A stretch of DNA of 33,163 bases from an uncultured Oscillospiraceae bacterium. GTDB taxonomy: Bacteria; Bacillota; Clostridia; Oscillospirales; Acutalibacteraceae. Position numbers and translations under genes: made by a program. Shown here piece after piece: positions 16,130-25,826 of this stretch. Under the pieces are notes generated by a model. That model did not search any database, was not told the DNA's origin, and saw only the letters and a list, made by a program, of their open reading frames with translations. Where the stretch lies: contig CASEZK010000056.1 in assembly GCA_949292425.1 (NCBI GenBank), forward strand, positions 1-33,163, given 5' to 3'. Within the stretch, counting starts at the first letter, position 1, and the number at the start of each line of letters is the position of its first letter.

Positions 16130-18745
16130 CTATTTTAATTTAAACTCGCTTTTAATAACGTTAGTGACGTTATCGAGAACTAAATCTATTTTTGCGACAT
16201 TTTTAATCCCAGCCATTGCGAAATCGGACTTACCGCCACCGTTTCCGTCAGTAAATGCAGCCAACTTTTTGACTATATTTTCGGCACTTAAATTATATTT
16301 TTGAGCCTTTGAATCTACACTTGTTAACATGACCGCCTTATTTTGTTCTATACCTATCAGCACGATTACGCATCCATCAATGTTATTTTTTACTTCATCG
16401 CAAATAGTTCTTAACTCATTAACGGATGAGTTGCTTAATTTTGCATAGAAGACACTCACACCGTTTACGTCTTTTTTCGATGATAGCAAATCTTTGACTT
16501 TGGACTTAGCGATTTTTTGCTCTAATTCATTTATCATAGCATTTTTTTCTTTGAGTTCATTTACCATTTTTTCACAAGCTGAATATAAATTTTTAGAATC
16601 AGATATTTTTAAAGTTTTTGCGCAATCTTCAATAATAGAAATATTTTTGTTCAATAAACTCAGCACGCCTAAGCCTGTAACAGCTTCAATTCTTCTAATT
16701 CCTGAAGCCACAGAATTTTCGGATAATATTTTGAATAATCCCAATTTTGCTGTATTATCCACGTGAGTTCCACCGCAAAGCTCAATCGAAAAGTCTCCAA
16801 AACTTACTACTCTAACGACATCGCCGTATTTTTCGTTAAATAACGCTATAGCTCCCATTTCTTTGGCTTTAGTTATAGGCACTTCTTCGATTTTTCCCGC
16901 CAAGCCTGAAAGTATTTTCTCATTTACCATATTTTCCACTTGGTCTAACTCATATTTAGTCAAAGCGGAAAAATGCGTGAAATCGAACCTAATTTGTTTT
17001 TCGTTTACTAACTGTCCAGCTTGCTCCACATGCTTACCAAGAACTGCCCTTAAAGCAGCCTGCAATAAATGAGCACCTGTGTGGTTTCTGGCAACAGTAT
17101 TTCTAAAATTTTTATCAACCTTAGCGAAAAGTTCATCGCCGTTTGAAACATTACCAGATATAATTTCAGCTTCATGAATAAAAATACCTGATGTATTTTT
17201 AATTGTGTTATTTACTTTAAGTTTTAAACTTTCGTTTTCTAAAACGCCAATATCACCGATTTGTCCACCACTTTGAGCATAAAAAGGTGTTCTATCAAGA
17301 ATGATGTTTATGTACTTATTGTCTGAAGACTTTACTACCTTTAGAACTTTTGCTTTTACTTCTAACTGGTCGTAGCCGCAAAATATAGTTTTAGGTACAC
17401 CTTGACAAAAGTTGCTTTCAGACTTCCATGCATCAGCTCCGGCGTTAAGTCTAGCATTTCTTGCACGTACTTTTTGTTCTGACAGCAGTTCATTGAACCT
17501 TTTCTCATCCACTGTCATGCCTTTTTCCGACAATATTTCTTTAGTTAAATCGATAGGAAAGCCGTAAGTGTCATTTAACTTAAACGCCTTATCGCCTGAA
17601 AGGACTTTGTTGTTAGATTTTTTTATAGCCTCATTCAGTAGCGCTAAACCTTGATCGATTGTTTTTGAGAAGTTTTCCTCTTCTTTTTTCACCAATGTTT
17701 TTATAAAGTCTCTCTTCTGCAGAAGTTCAGGGTAAACTTCTTTGTTTTCGCTTATAACGGTGTCACAAATTTCAAACAAAAACGGTTTATCTACTCCCAA
17801 AAGTTTTCCTTGCCGAGCGGCTCTTCTCAACAGCCTTCTGAGCACATAGCCGCGCCCCTCGTTAGATGGCATAACCCCGTCTGCTATCATCACAGTGGTA
17901 CTTCTTATATGGTCTGTTATTATCCTCAAGGCTGTGTCGATTTTACTATCCAATCCGTATTTTACATTTGTGATTTTGCAAACTGTATTCATGATGCTTT
18001 GCATAGTATCTATCATAAACACGTTATCAGCGCCCTGTATAATGCAAGCCAGCCTTTCAAGGCCCATTCCGGTATCTATGTTTGTACGATCTAATTTGGA
18101 ATAATTCCCATTTCCATCATTTTCAAACTGAGTAAACACAAGATTCCAAAACTCTACATACCTGTCGCAGTCGCATCCAACTGTGCAATTAGGTGACCCG
18201 CATGAGTATTTTTCTCCTCGGTCAAAGTAAAGTTCAGAGCAAGGCCCGCAAGGTCCTTCTCCGTGTTCCCAGAAATTATCTTCTTTTCCAAGTCTAACTA
18301 TGTGTGACGGGTCCACGCCAACTTTTTTTGTCCAGATGTCGAACGTTTCATCATCGTTTTCGTATATAGAAATCCAAAGCTTGCCTTCAGGCAGCTCTAA
18401 AACTTTAGTACAAAACTCCCATGCCCATGCAGTAATCTCATTTTTAAAGTAATCACCAAAAGAGAAGTTACCGAGCATTTCAAAATAAGTTATGTGTCTG
18501 GCCGTTACGCCAACCAGTTCAATATCTGGTGTCCGAATGCATTTTTGGCAGGTTGTTACTCTTTTGCTTGGAGGAGTCACTTCTCCGGTGAAGTACTTTT
18601 TCATAGGAGCCATGCCGGAGTTTATAAGCAACAAACTATTGTCGTTTTTTGGGATTAAAGGAAAACTTGGCAATTTTAAATGTCCTTTTGCTTCAAAAAA
18701 CTCTAAGAATTTTTTTCTCAACTCGTTAAGTCCAGTATATTTCAT
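16130..18745 (-). CDS. alaS: Alanine-tRNA ligase
   Basis: The product is an 871-residue class II aminoacyl-tRNA synthetase. The catalytic domain is at the N-terminus (INSGMAPMKKYFTG, RHITYFEMLGNFSFGDYFK). The editing domain carries NHTGAHLLQAAL and the zinc motif CGGTHVDNTAKLG, and the C-Ala domain ends with TDGNGGGKSDFAMAG, so all modules are complete. ATG 18745 (MKYTGLNELR) has GGAAG upstream and fits the family start; five codons upstream another ATG has no ribosome binding site. The 5' leader is short, with no room for a T-box. Confidence 0.96.
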   Translation of the reverse strand: MKYTGLNELRKKFLEFFEAKGHLKLPSFPLIPKNDNSLLLINSGMAPMKKYFTGEVTPPSKRVTTCQKCIRTPDIELVGVTARHITYFEMLGNFSFGDYFKNEITAWAWEFCTKVLELPEGKLWISIYENDDETFDIWTKKVGVDPSHIVRLGKEDNFWEHGEGPCGPCSELYFDRGEKYSCGSPNCTVGCDCDRYVEFWNLVFTQFENDGNGNYSKLDRTNIDTGMGLERLACIIQGADNVFMIDTMQSIMNTVCKITNVKYGLDSKIDTALRIITDHIRSTTVMIADGVMPSNEGRGYVLRRLLRRAARQGKLLGVDKPFLFEICDTVISENKEVYPELLQKRDFIKTLVKKEEENFSKTIDQGLALLNEAIKKSNNKVLSGDKAFKLNDTYGFPIDLTKEILSEKGMTVDEKRFNELLSEQKVRARNARLNAGADAWKSESNFCQGVPKTIFCGYDQLEVKAKVLKVVKSSDNKYINIILDRTPFYAQSGGQIGDIGVLENESLKLKVNNTIKNTSGIFIHEAEIISGNVSNGDELFAKVDKNFRNTVARNHTGAHLLQAALRAVLGKHVEQAGQLVNEKQIRFDFTHFSALTKYELDQVENMVNEKILSGLAGKIEEVPITKAKEMGAIALFNEKYGDVVRVVSFGDFSIELCGGTHVDNTAKLGLFKILSENSVASGIRRIEAVTGLGVLSLLNKNISIIEDCAKTLKISDSKNLYSACEKMVNELKEKNAMINELEQKIAKSKVKDLLSSKKDVNGVSVFYAKLSNSSVNELRTICDEVKNNIDGCVIVLIGIEQNKAVMLTSVDSKAQKYNLSAENIVKKLAAFTDGNGGGKSDFAMAGIKNVAKIDLVLDNVTNVIKSEFKLK

Positions 18746-18789
18746 ATTAAACACTTCCATCGAAATTTTATAAAATATTCTATAAATTA

Positions 18790-18817
18790 ATTATACCATT
18801 GTATAAATCAAAGTCAA
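18790..18817 (-). promoter_or_regulatory. Predicted promoter of alaS
   Basis: On the minus strand, TTGACT (18817-18812), a 16-base spacer ending in TGG and TATAAT (18795-18790) combine a good -35 with an extended -10, 44 bases upstream of the alaS start. Confidence 0.75.
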
Positions 18818-18900
18818 CTGCGGCTTTTATAGTGTACAAGTCTAAATATGGCCGTTGATATTTAATATAGGAATAAATTTCCATGCCTCATTCAGTATAT

Positions 18901-19890
18901 TCAAATCGAAATGTCTAAAGCAACTTTATACAGGTCCATGTCGAGGTTTTTAGCCATTTTTATAGCTTCGGCTATATCGTAGTCAACTACTTCTGAGCAT
19001 TTTAGAGCAATTATTCTGTTAAACTTGTTTTCTTTTATTAGTTTTACCGCGTGATGTCCCATTCTGCTAGCGATGACTCTGTCTCGTAAGGTGGGATTGC
19101 CACCACGTTGTACATGCCCTAAAATTGTGGTGCGAGCTTCTATTCCAGTTTTTGTAAATATCCTTTCTGCAATTTCGTCTACATGGTCCACACCTTCAGC
19201 GACTATAATGATAAAATGCTGTTTACCGGTCTTTTGAGTTTGCTTTATTCGCTCTAAAATATTTTTGTTGAAATCGTAGTCAACTTCCGGAACCACAATA
19301 GCGGTTGCACCTACAGCAATTCCGGCATTTAAAGCTATCTCGCCACTTCTTCTACCCATAACTTCAACCACACTGCATCTATTATGAGATTGTGCAGTAT
19401 CGCGGATTTTGTCAACCATCTGCATAGCTGTGTTCATCGCGGTATCAAAGCCAATGGTATATTCTGTGGAGCCTACATCGTTGTCGATAGTCGCGGGAAT
19501 GCCTATACATTTAACACCGGCTAAAGCTAGCTCATTTGCCCCTTTGAACGAACCATCGCCACCTATTACTACTACGGTATCTATCTTGTATTTGTTGCAG
19601 GTTTCTTTTGCTTTTGAAATTCCTTCTGGAGTCAAAAATCTGGGACTGCGTGCTGTGTACAGAAACGTACCGCCTCTATGCAATATGTCTCTCACAGAAC
19701 GTAAGTTGAGTTCAATCAAGTCTGAGTCGATAAGACCGTTATACCCTTTTCTTACCCCAAAAACATTCATTCTTTCGCCAATTCCAGTCCTTACAACTGC
19801 TCGTATAGCCGCATTCATACCGGGTGCATCTCCGCCGCTTGTAAGTACGGCGATGTTTTTTTGCTTATGAGAATAATTAAAATTTTCCAT
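18901..19890 (-). CDS. pfkA: ATP-dependent 6-phosphofructokinase
   Basis: The product is a 329-residue glycolytic enzyme that phosphorylates fructose 6-phosphate. The ATP site LTSGGDAPGMNAAIR lies near the N-terminus, VVVIGGDGSFKGAN in the middle and the catalytic motif PATIDNDVGSTEYTIGFDTA follows. Gly after GGD (GGDGS) indicates ATP rather than pyrophosphate as donor. The effector-site and substrate motif VEVMGRRSGEIA is present. GGAGGA precedes ATG 19890. It lies downstream of dnaE on the same strand, separated by palindromic element E2; no clear terminator follows it. Confidence 0.96.
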   Translation of the reverse strand: MENFNYSHKQKNIAVLTSGGDAPGMNAAIRAVVRTGIGERMNVFGVRKGYNGLIDSDLIELNLRSVRDILHRGGTFLYTARSPRFLTPEGISKAKETCNKYKIDTVVVIGGDGSFKGANELALAGVKCIGIPATIDNDVGSTEYTIGFDTAMNTAMQMVDKIRDTAQSHNRCSVVEVMGRRSGEIALNAGIAVGATAIVVPEVDYDFNKNILERIKQTQKTGKQHFIIIVAEGVDHVDEIAERIFTKTGIEARTTILGHVQRGGNPTLRDRVIASRMGHHAVKLIKENKFNRIIALKCSEVVDYDIAEAIKMAKNLDMDLYKVALDISI

Positions 19891-19919
19891 AACTGAATAT
19901 TCCTCCGGAGCTTATTTAT

Positions 19920-20018
19920 GGGGTCCCCGGCACAAAAATATTTTTGTGCTGGGGGAAGTAAAAAGATAAACTTATCTTTTTACTTCCCCCGAACAGTTTT
20001 TTTACTGTTCGGGGGCCC
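19920..20018. repeat. Multi-arm palindromic element E2 (pfkA-dnaE gap)
   Basis: An outer 8-bp stem, GGGTCCCC (19920-19927) with GGGGGCCC (20011-20018), one G-T pair, encloses three consecutive hairpins. These are a 20-base perfect palindrome at 19929-19948 (GCACAAAAAT/ATTTTTGTGC), a 19-bp stem with one bulge at 19950-19990 (GGGGGAAGT.../...ACTTCCCCC) and CGAACAGT/ACTGTTCG at 19990-20011. A T run follows at 20019-20025 on the plus strand only, so for the leftward dnaE transcript it is not a simple terminator. No recognisable protein is encoded in it. Confidence 0.85.
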
Positions 20019-20037
20019 TTTTTTTACACACACTTAT

Positions 20038-23000
20038 TTACTTTTTCAAGATCACAGCTTTTTCGCCTACTTGCCTTTTAAGTTCCGCCATGAGCACTTC
20101 ATTTACGTCAACCCATAGAGACCTAGGCGCAAGTACTAAAGATTTAGTTTCTTCAAAGTAAAAATAAACAGGTTCATTTCCGTCAAATATGCTTATGAGA
20201 TTTTTAGCTTTGTGATACTCAGGCGCATCATTATTTTTCACTTTAACATACAACCCGTGCTTTTCGCTTTTTGCTGTTAAAGATGTAGTTCTATCTGTAC
20301 TTTCGGCATTGTCACTATCCACAGCACAAACACTATCGCATACTACTCTTATCTCGTCTTCGTCCAAAAAAGAAACTCTAACCCCAAAAACTACAATCGT
20401 GCCTTCTTGCAAAAATGACGAAAAACGATCAAATGCTTTAGGGAAAATTATAACCTCAATATGTCCGCTTGTATCTTCTATGTCGACAAATGCCATCATG
20501 CTATTAGTTTTAGTAGACTTTATTTTTACGTTGGATATGATAGCTAAAATTTTAACACTGTCATTATTTTTTACATTATGAGAAAAAATATCAGAAATTC
20601 TAGAGTAATTTCTTTCATTGATTAATTCATTGTATTTAGACATAGGATGCCCAGAAATATACATCCCAGTTGCTTCTTTTTCCATTGTCAAAAGCTCAAA
20701 CAGTTCAAATTCATCAACTTTTGGAAAGTCTAATGTACTGTTGCTATCTTCATCTTCTTTGCGAATATCGAAAAAACCAATTTGCCCTTCTATGTTACTT
20801 TTTTTAGAGCTTTCAATAGCATCTATTATATTATTGAAAGACAAAATCATCTGTTTACGGTTAGCTGTTAAGTTATCAAAAGTACCCGATTTTATCAAAT
20901 TTTCCACAGCTTTTTTATTTACATCTCTACCGGAAAGTCTTTTGCAAAAATCGTAAAGGGAAGTAAATTTTCCACCATTGGTCCTTTCTGAGATTATAGA
21001 TCTTACAGCACCCTTACCAAGTCCTTTGACAGCTAAAAGTCCAAATCTTATATTTCCATCTACTGATGCGAAAAATTCTTGACTTTCGTTTACAGATGGT
21101 GGCAAAATTTTTATTCCTAAATGGGTGCATTCCTCGATATACGCAGTTATTTTGTCCGTGTTGTCGAGCACGCTCGTAAGCAACGAGGCCATGAACTCAC
21201 TTTTGTAGTGGCATTTTAAAAAGGCAGTTTGGTAGGCCACAAATGCGTAAGCTGCAGCATGAGATTTATTGAATGCATATGAAGCAAAGCTTTCCATTTC
21301 GGAATAAATCTTAGAAGCAACTTTTTCGTCAATACCGCGATGTATACACCCTTCTACGACAATTTTTCCATTTTCGTCTTTTAAACCATTTATGAAGATC
21401 TGATGCTCTCTTTCCATAACGTCAGCTTTTTTCTTTGACATTGCCCTTCTTACAATGTCTGCTCTACCAAGAGAAAATCCGGCCAATGTTCTAAAAATCT
21501 GCATAACCTGTTCTTGATAAACTATACACCCATAAGTAACGTCCAATATCTCCTTGAGCGCGGGGTAAGCGTATTTTATTTTTTCAGGGTTGTGCCTGTT
21601 TTCTATATACTTAGGTATGGAACTCATGGGGCCCGGACGGTAAAGTGAAATAACCGCAATTAAATCTTCGATATTTTCAGGTTTCAGCTGCATAAGCACA
21701 TTTTTCATTCCGGCCGATTCAAACTGAAACACGCCTTCGGTGTCGCCTTTTGAAATCATCTTGAAAACAGACTCATCTTCAGTATCGATATTTTCGATCT
21801 TAAAATCAGGATGCTTTTGGCGGATGAGCTTTTCCGTGTCGCTGATAACTGTAAGAGTACGAAGTCCTAAAAAATCCATTTTCAAAAGGCCAAGCTCATC
21901 TAGAGTAGTCATGGTATATTGAGTCACGACAGAATCATCGTTTTTGGCAAGAGGGACATAGTCACTAACAGGATTTTCTGTTATAACTACGCCGGCAGCA
22001 TGCGTTGAAGAATGCCTTGGCATGCCTTCTAGCTTCCTTGCTGTATCTATTAGCTCTTTAACTTCGGGGTCTTGATTATATTTTGAGTTAAGTTCTGTTG
22101 AAGATTTTAATGCTTTTTCAATTGTTATATAAAGTTCATTTGGAATTAATTTTGAGATAGAGTCAACTTTCGAGTACGGCATGTTCAACGCTCTTCCGAC
22201 ATCTTTTATTGCGGCTCTAGCGGCCATTGTACCGAATGTTATTATTTGAGCAACGTGATCGTTTCCGTACTTTTTTATAACGTAGTCAATTACTTCTCCG
22301 CGGCGAGCGTAACAGAAGTCAATGTCAAAGTCAGGCATGCTTACTCTTTCCGGGTTCAAAAAACGTTCAAAAAGTAGGTTATACTTTATAGGATCTATAC
22401 CAGTTATGCCAATGCAATACGCACATAAGCTTCCTGCGCCGGAACCTCTTCCCGGGCCTACGCTTATTCCCACACTTTTCGCGTACCGTATGAAGTCATG
22501 CACAATTAAAAAGTAATCTACATATCCCATTTGGTTTATAATGGAAAGCTCGTATTCTAAGCGTTCCACAAGCTTTTGTGAAGGAGAAGTTCCGTAATGC
22601 AAATATAAACCATCGTAGCATTGTTTTTTGAAGTACTCGTAGTGGTCCATGTTATCGGGCACGTCAAAATGTGGTAACTTAGTTTCTCCAAACGTAAATT
22701 CTACATTACACCTGTCAGCTATTTTTACGGTGTTTTCATACGCTTCAGGAAGGTGAGAAAAGAGCTTCTTCATTTCCGCTTCATTTTTTACATAAAACTC
22801 ATTTGTTTGAAATTCCATCTTGTTTTCGTCGTCTATATTATGGTTTGTCTGTATGCAGAGCAAAATTTCGTGCATGCGGCTGTCTTCCTTGCTTATATAA
22901 TGACAGTCGTTTGTAACGACTAATGGGGTTCCGGTATCTCTTGCTAAGTCAATTACATGTGGGTTAACGAGCTTTTGATCTTCAATACCATGATCTTGCA

Positions 23001-23520
23001 GTTCGAGATAAAAATTTTCTTCTCCGAATATGTCTTTATACTTATGCACAACTTTTTTAGCAAGATCATAATCTTTAGACAATAAGGCTCTTGGCACTTC
23101 TCCGGCAAGGCAAGCTGAAAGTGCAATTAATCCTTCACTGTGATTTCTAAGGAGTTCCTCATCTACTCTAGGCTTTGTGTAAAAGCCGTCAATAAATGAG
23201 CTTGAAACTATTTTTATTAAGTTTTCATAACCCGTATTATTTTCACACAAAAGCACCAAATGATATCTTTGTGAATCAAATTCACGAGTTTTATCAAACC
23301 TAGAGCGAGGAGCAACATAAACTTCGCAGCCAATGATAGGTTTTACATTATTTTTTTTAGCTTCTTTGTAAAAGTCCATCACACCATACATAACGCCGTG
23401 GTCTGTGATAGCTACAGCTTTTTGTTCTGAGTCTTTTACATGTTTTATTAATTCTTTTATTTTACAAGCACCATCAAGCAGACTGTACTCGCTGTGCAGG
23501 TGCAAATGAACAAAGCCCAT
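20038..23520 (-). CDS. dnaE: DNA polymerase III subunit alpha
   Basis: The product is the 1160-residue catalytic subunit of the DnaE1 class of C-family replicative polymerases. The PHP domain is at the N-terminus (HLHLHSEYSLLDG, AITDHGVMYG, SACLAGEVPRA) with its metal ligands apparently intact. The palm follows with GPGRGSGAGSLCAYC and the catalytic aspartates PDFDIDF, then HSSTHAAGVVI and YRPGPM, helix-hairpin-helix and the OB fold (KILAIISNVKIK). There is no 3'-5' exonuclease insertion, so it is not PolC. AGGAGG precedes ATG 23520. It is transcribed divergently from ispH-rpsA and precedes pfkA. Confidence 0.96.
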   Translation of the reverse strand: MGFVHLHLHSEYSLLDGACKIKELIKHVKDSEQKAVAITDHGVMYGVMDFYKEAKKNNVKPIIGCEVYVAPRSRFDKTREFDSQRYHLVLLCENNTGYENLIKIVSSSFIDGFYTKPRVDEELLRNHSEGLIALSACLAGEVPRALLSKDYDLAKKVVHKYKDIFGEENFYLELQDHGIEDQKLVNPHVIDLARDTGTPLVVTNDCHYISKEDSRMHEILLCIQTNHNIDDENKMEFQTNEFYVKNEAEMKKLFSHLPEAYENTVKIADRCNVEFTFGETKLPHFDVPDNMDHYEYFKKQCYDGLYLHYGTSPSQKLVERLEYELSIINQMGYVDYFLIVHDFIRYAKSVGISVGPGRGSGAGSLCAYCIGITGIDPIKYNLLFERFLNPERVSMPDFDIDFCYARRGEVIDYVIKKYGNDHVAQIITFGTMAARAAIKDVGRALNMPYSKVDSISKLIPNELYITIEKALKSSTELNSKYNQDPEVKELIDTARKLEGMPRHSSTHAAGVVITENPVSDYVPLAKNDDSVVTQYTMTTLDELGLLKMDFLGLRTLTVISDTEKLIRQKHPDFKIENIDTEDESVFKMISKGDTEGVFQFESAGMKNVLMQLKPENIEDLIAVISLYRPGPMSSIPKYIENRHNPEKIKYAYPALKEILDVTYGCIVYQEQVMQIFRTLAGFSLGRADIVRRAMSKKKADVMEREHQIFINGLKDENGKIVVEGCIHRGIDEKVASKIYSEMESFASYAFNKSHAAAYAFVAYQTAFLKCHYKSEFMASLLTSVLDNTDKITAYIEECTHLGIKILPPSVNESQEFFASVDGNIRFGLLAVKGLGKGAVRSIISERTNGGKFTSLYDFCKRLSGRDVNKKAVENLIKSGTFDNLTANRKQMILSFNNIIDAIESSKKSNIEGQIGFFDIRKEDEDSNSTLDFPKVDEFELFELLTMEKEATGMYISGHPMSKYNELINERNYSRISDIFSHNVKNNDSVKILAIISNVKIKSTKTNSMMAFVDIEDTSGHIEVIIFPKAFDRFSSFLQEGTIVVFGVRVSFLDEDEIRVVCDSVCAVDSDNAESTDRTTSLTAKSEKHGLYVKVKNNDAPEYHKAKNLISIFDGNEPVYFYFEETKSLVLAPRSLWVDVNEVLMAELKRQVGEKAVILKK

Positions 23521-23550
23521 GAAAGCCCCCTCCTAATAGTTATTACATTT

Positions 23551-23579
23551 ATTATATATTCATAATTTATTTTTGTCGA
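23551..23579 (-). promoter_or_regulatory. Predicted promoter of dnaE
   Basis: On the minus strand, TCGACA (23579-23574), a 17-base spacer and TATAAT (23556-23551) lie 30 bases upstream of the dnaE start. Confidence 0.65.
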
Positions 23580-23702
23580 TAAATAAAGTTAGTTTTCTAA
23601 ATTTAAGAAATTATCTACATTTTTCTATCTTGATATATTTGGGTGCTGTTTTGTGCAGTTTTTTGAAATTTATGATGGAGATTATGGGAGAATGAAACTA
23701 AA

Positions 23703-23731
23703 TTGATTTTTATTTATCTTTGAACTATAAT
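23703..23731 (+). promoter_or_regulatory. Predicted promoter of ispH-rpsA
   Basis: TTGATT (23703-23708), a 17-base spacer and TATAAT (23726-23731) end 29 bases before the TTG start of the fusion gene. The rest of the 240-base dnaE-ispH gap holds only the divergent dnaE promoter and no visible gene. Confidence 0.7.
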
Positions 23732-23760
23732 ATTATAAATAAAAACTAAGGGGAAAAAAT

Positions 23761-25692
23761 TTGAATATAATCATTGCTGAAAATGCAGGTTTTTGTTTTG
23801 GTGTAGATAGAGCCGTAAAAATCATATACGACTTAGTGAAGCAGAATAAAAAAGTCTGTACACTTGGACCTGTCGTGCACAACTCGCAAGTTATTAATAA
23901 TATGAAAAAAAGTGGAGTATTAACAGTTGCTTTACCGGAAGAAGTTCCAAAAGGATATACGCTGGTTATTAGGGCTCATGGAGTTTCTAAAAATTTGACT
24001 GAAAAAGTTCAGAAGCTAAATATTAATTATGTTGATGCCACCTGTCCTTTCGTAAGTAAAATTCACAAAATTGTTCAAAATGATAAATATGACGTCATTC
24101 TTATTTTTGGAAACGAAAACCATCCTGAAGTGGATGGAATTATTGGCAATTGTAACAGTAAGTGCTATGTAATAGCTAACTCTGTAGAGTTGGAGGATTT
24201 TATAGAAAGTAATGAATTTAACAAAAATTCAAAAATTTTAGTTGTTGAACAAACTACTTTTAACATTAATGAATGGGGAAAATGTTTATCAATACTAAAA
24301 AATAGCTGTACAAATTGCAAAATTTTTGATACAATATGTAACACAACACAAAATAGACAGATTGAAGCTATGTCCCTTGCAAAAAAATCCGATTTAGCGG
24401 TTATTATAGGCAGCAAGGAAAGCTCAAATACGATGAAATTAAAAAACATATGTGAAAAATATTGCAGGACTATTTTGATTGAAGACGCTAAGGAAATATC
24501 TGAGGACATTTTAAAAAAAGCTAAAAAAATTTGTATTATAGCAGGAGCTTCAACACCTGCTTATGTAATATTGGAGGTAAAACGTGTGATGGAGAAAATG
24601 TTAGATGAAAACAATGAAATTGATGTAGAATCGAGCTTTGAGGAGATGCTTGAAGAGTCTTTAAAAAACATGGACACTAGCAGCAGAGTAAAGGGCATAG
24701 TTGTTAACGTCACGCCCAGCGAAGTTTATGTGGATATTGGAAGAAAGCACGCAGGTTTTATTCCTGTTTCAGAGCTTTCAAGTGACCCAAATGCTAAATG
24801 TGAAGACATTGTTAAAATCGGTGATGAGCTGGATCTTCTAATACTGAAAACCAATGACCAAGATGGAACTATGATGTTGTCTAAGAAAAAGGTTGACAAT
24901 ATGAAAGGTCTTGAAGAAATTGTAAATGCAGAAAAAGATAAAACTATTTTGGCTGGCATAGTTTCGGAAGTGGTGAAAGGCGGAATAATCGTTCTTTGTA
25001 AGGGTATAAAAGTTTTCATTCCGGCATCTTTAGCTACACTGAGCAGAAAAGAGCCATTGGAAGAACTTAAAGGAAAAACTGTTAACTTTAGGATAATAGA
25101 AGTAAATAAGCAAAAAAGACGTATTGTAGGCTCGATTCGTTCTGTTTTAGAAGAAAAAAGGGAAAAAGAAAGAGCAGAGTTTTTTGAAAAAGTTCAAATT
25201 GGCGACAAATTAAAAGGTAAAGTAGTGTCATTTACTCCTTATGGTGCGTTCGTGGACTTTGGCGGAGTTGATGGAATGATACACATTTCTGAACTTGCTT
25301 GGACAAAAGTTAAGCACCCTTCAAATATATTGAGTATAGGTCAAGATGTTGAGGTTATGGTTGTAGATGTTGACAAAGAAAAAGGCAAAGTTGCACTCTC
25401 GTACAAGCACAGCCAAGAAAATCCATGGGACATTTTAAAAAGGGACTACAGCGTAGGTTCCATAATAGACGTTACTATTGTTGGACTTACAGATTTTGGT
25501 GCTTTTGCAAAAATCATTCCCGGTATAGATGGGTTGATTCATATATCTCAAATATCGAAAGATAGGATAAATCACCCTAAAGACGTACTTTCAATTGGTG
25601 ACATTGTTAAAGCTAAAATCACAGATCTAGATTTTGATAATTGCCGTGTAGGGTTGTCGATAAAAGAAGTGGAACAAGATGAAGAACAATAA
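23761..25692 (+). CDS. ispH: IspH (HMBPP reductase) fused to ribosomal protein S1
   Basis: The product is a 643-residue bifunctional protein. Residues 1-280 are 4-hydroxy-3-methylbut-2-enyl diphosphate reductase, the last step of the MEP isoprenoid pathway: iron-sulfur ligands Cys 12 (FCFGVDRA), Cys 95 (DATCPFV) and Cys 193 (TICNTTQNR), and substrate histidines 40, 73 and 121. After an acidic linker come four S1 RNA-binding repeats, the last two most typical (GAFVDFGGVDGMIHISEL; GAFAKIIPGIDGLIHISQ). This architecture is known in Clostridia, where it supplies the S1-like protein. TTG 23761 follows AAGGGG. Four repeats is fewer than the six of Escherichia coli S1. Confidence 0.94.
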   Translation: MNIIIAENAGFCFGVDRAVKIIYDLVKQNKKVCTLGPVVHNSQVINNMKKSGVLTVALPEEVPKGYTLVIRAHGVSKNLTEKVQKLNINYVDATCPFVSKIHKIVQNDKYDVILIFGNENHPEVDGIIGNCNSKCYVIANSVELEDFIESNEFNKNSKILVVEQTTFNINEWGKCLSILKNSCTNCKIFDTICNTTQNRQIEAMSLAKKSDLAVIIGSKESSNTMKLKNICEKYCRTILIEDAKEISEDILKKAKKICIIAGASTPAYVILEVKRVMEKMLDENNEIDVESSFEEMLEESLKNMDTSSRVKGIVVNVTPSEVYVDIGRKHAGFIPVSELSSDPNAKCEDIVKIGDELDLLILKTNDQDGTMMLSKKKVDNMKGLEEIVNAEKDKTILAGIVSEVVKGGIIVLCKGIKVFIPASLATLSRKEPLEELKGKTVNFRIIEVNKQKRRIVGSIRSVLEEKREKERAEFFEKVQIGDKLKGKVVSFTPYGAFVDFGGVDGMIHISELAWTKVKHPSNILSIGQDVEVMVVDVDKEKGKVALSYKHSQENPWDILKRDYSVGSIIDVTIVGLTDFGAFAKIIPGIDGLIHISQISKDRINHPKDVLSIGDIVKAKITDLDFDNCRVGLSIKEVEQDEEQ

Positions 25693-25716
25693 ATAATTTG
25701 AATAGTACTCGCGTAC

Positions 25717-25756
25717 TAAAATACGATTGCTAAATGTTTTAGCAATCGTATTTTTT
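25717..25756 (+). terminator. Rho-independent terminator of ispH-rpsA
   Basis: AAATACGATTGCTAAA (25718-25733) pairs with TTTAGCAATCGTATTT, a 16-bp perfect stem with a very short loop and a T run to 25756. The A run on the other side is short, so rightward termination is favoured, though it may also help the leftward Nudix transcript. Confidence 0.88.
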
Positions 25757-25826
25757 GGTTTGTTAAATTTACTGCACTTATTAGATAACCTGTATTGATG
25801 TTTGACGAAAAATGTTGATATTATTT

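Noticed and set aside
16755..16775. CCACGTGAG as a third parS site inside alaS
   Set aside because: Only the central CACGTG is shared; the outer bases do not match the consensus.
18746..18790. T-box riboswitch in front of alaS
   Set aside because: The leader between promoter and start is only about 40 bases, too short for a T-box.
19920..20025. Element E2 as an ordinary terminator of dnaE
   Set aside because: The T run is on the plus strand, the wrong side for the leftward dnaE transcript, and the structure has three hairpins in an outer stem.
23608..23622. Possible DnaA box (TTATCTACA) in the dnaE-ispH gap
   Set aside because: It is a single one-mismatch site with no neighbours, so not evidence for an origin.
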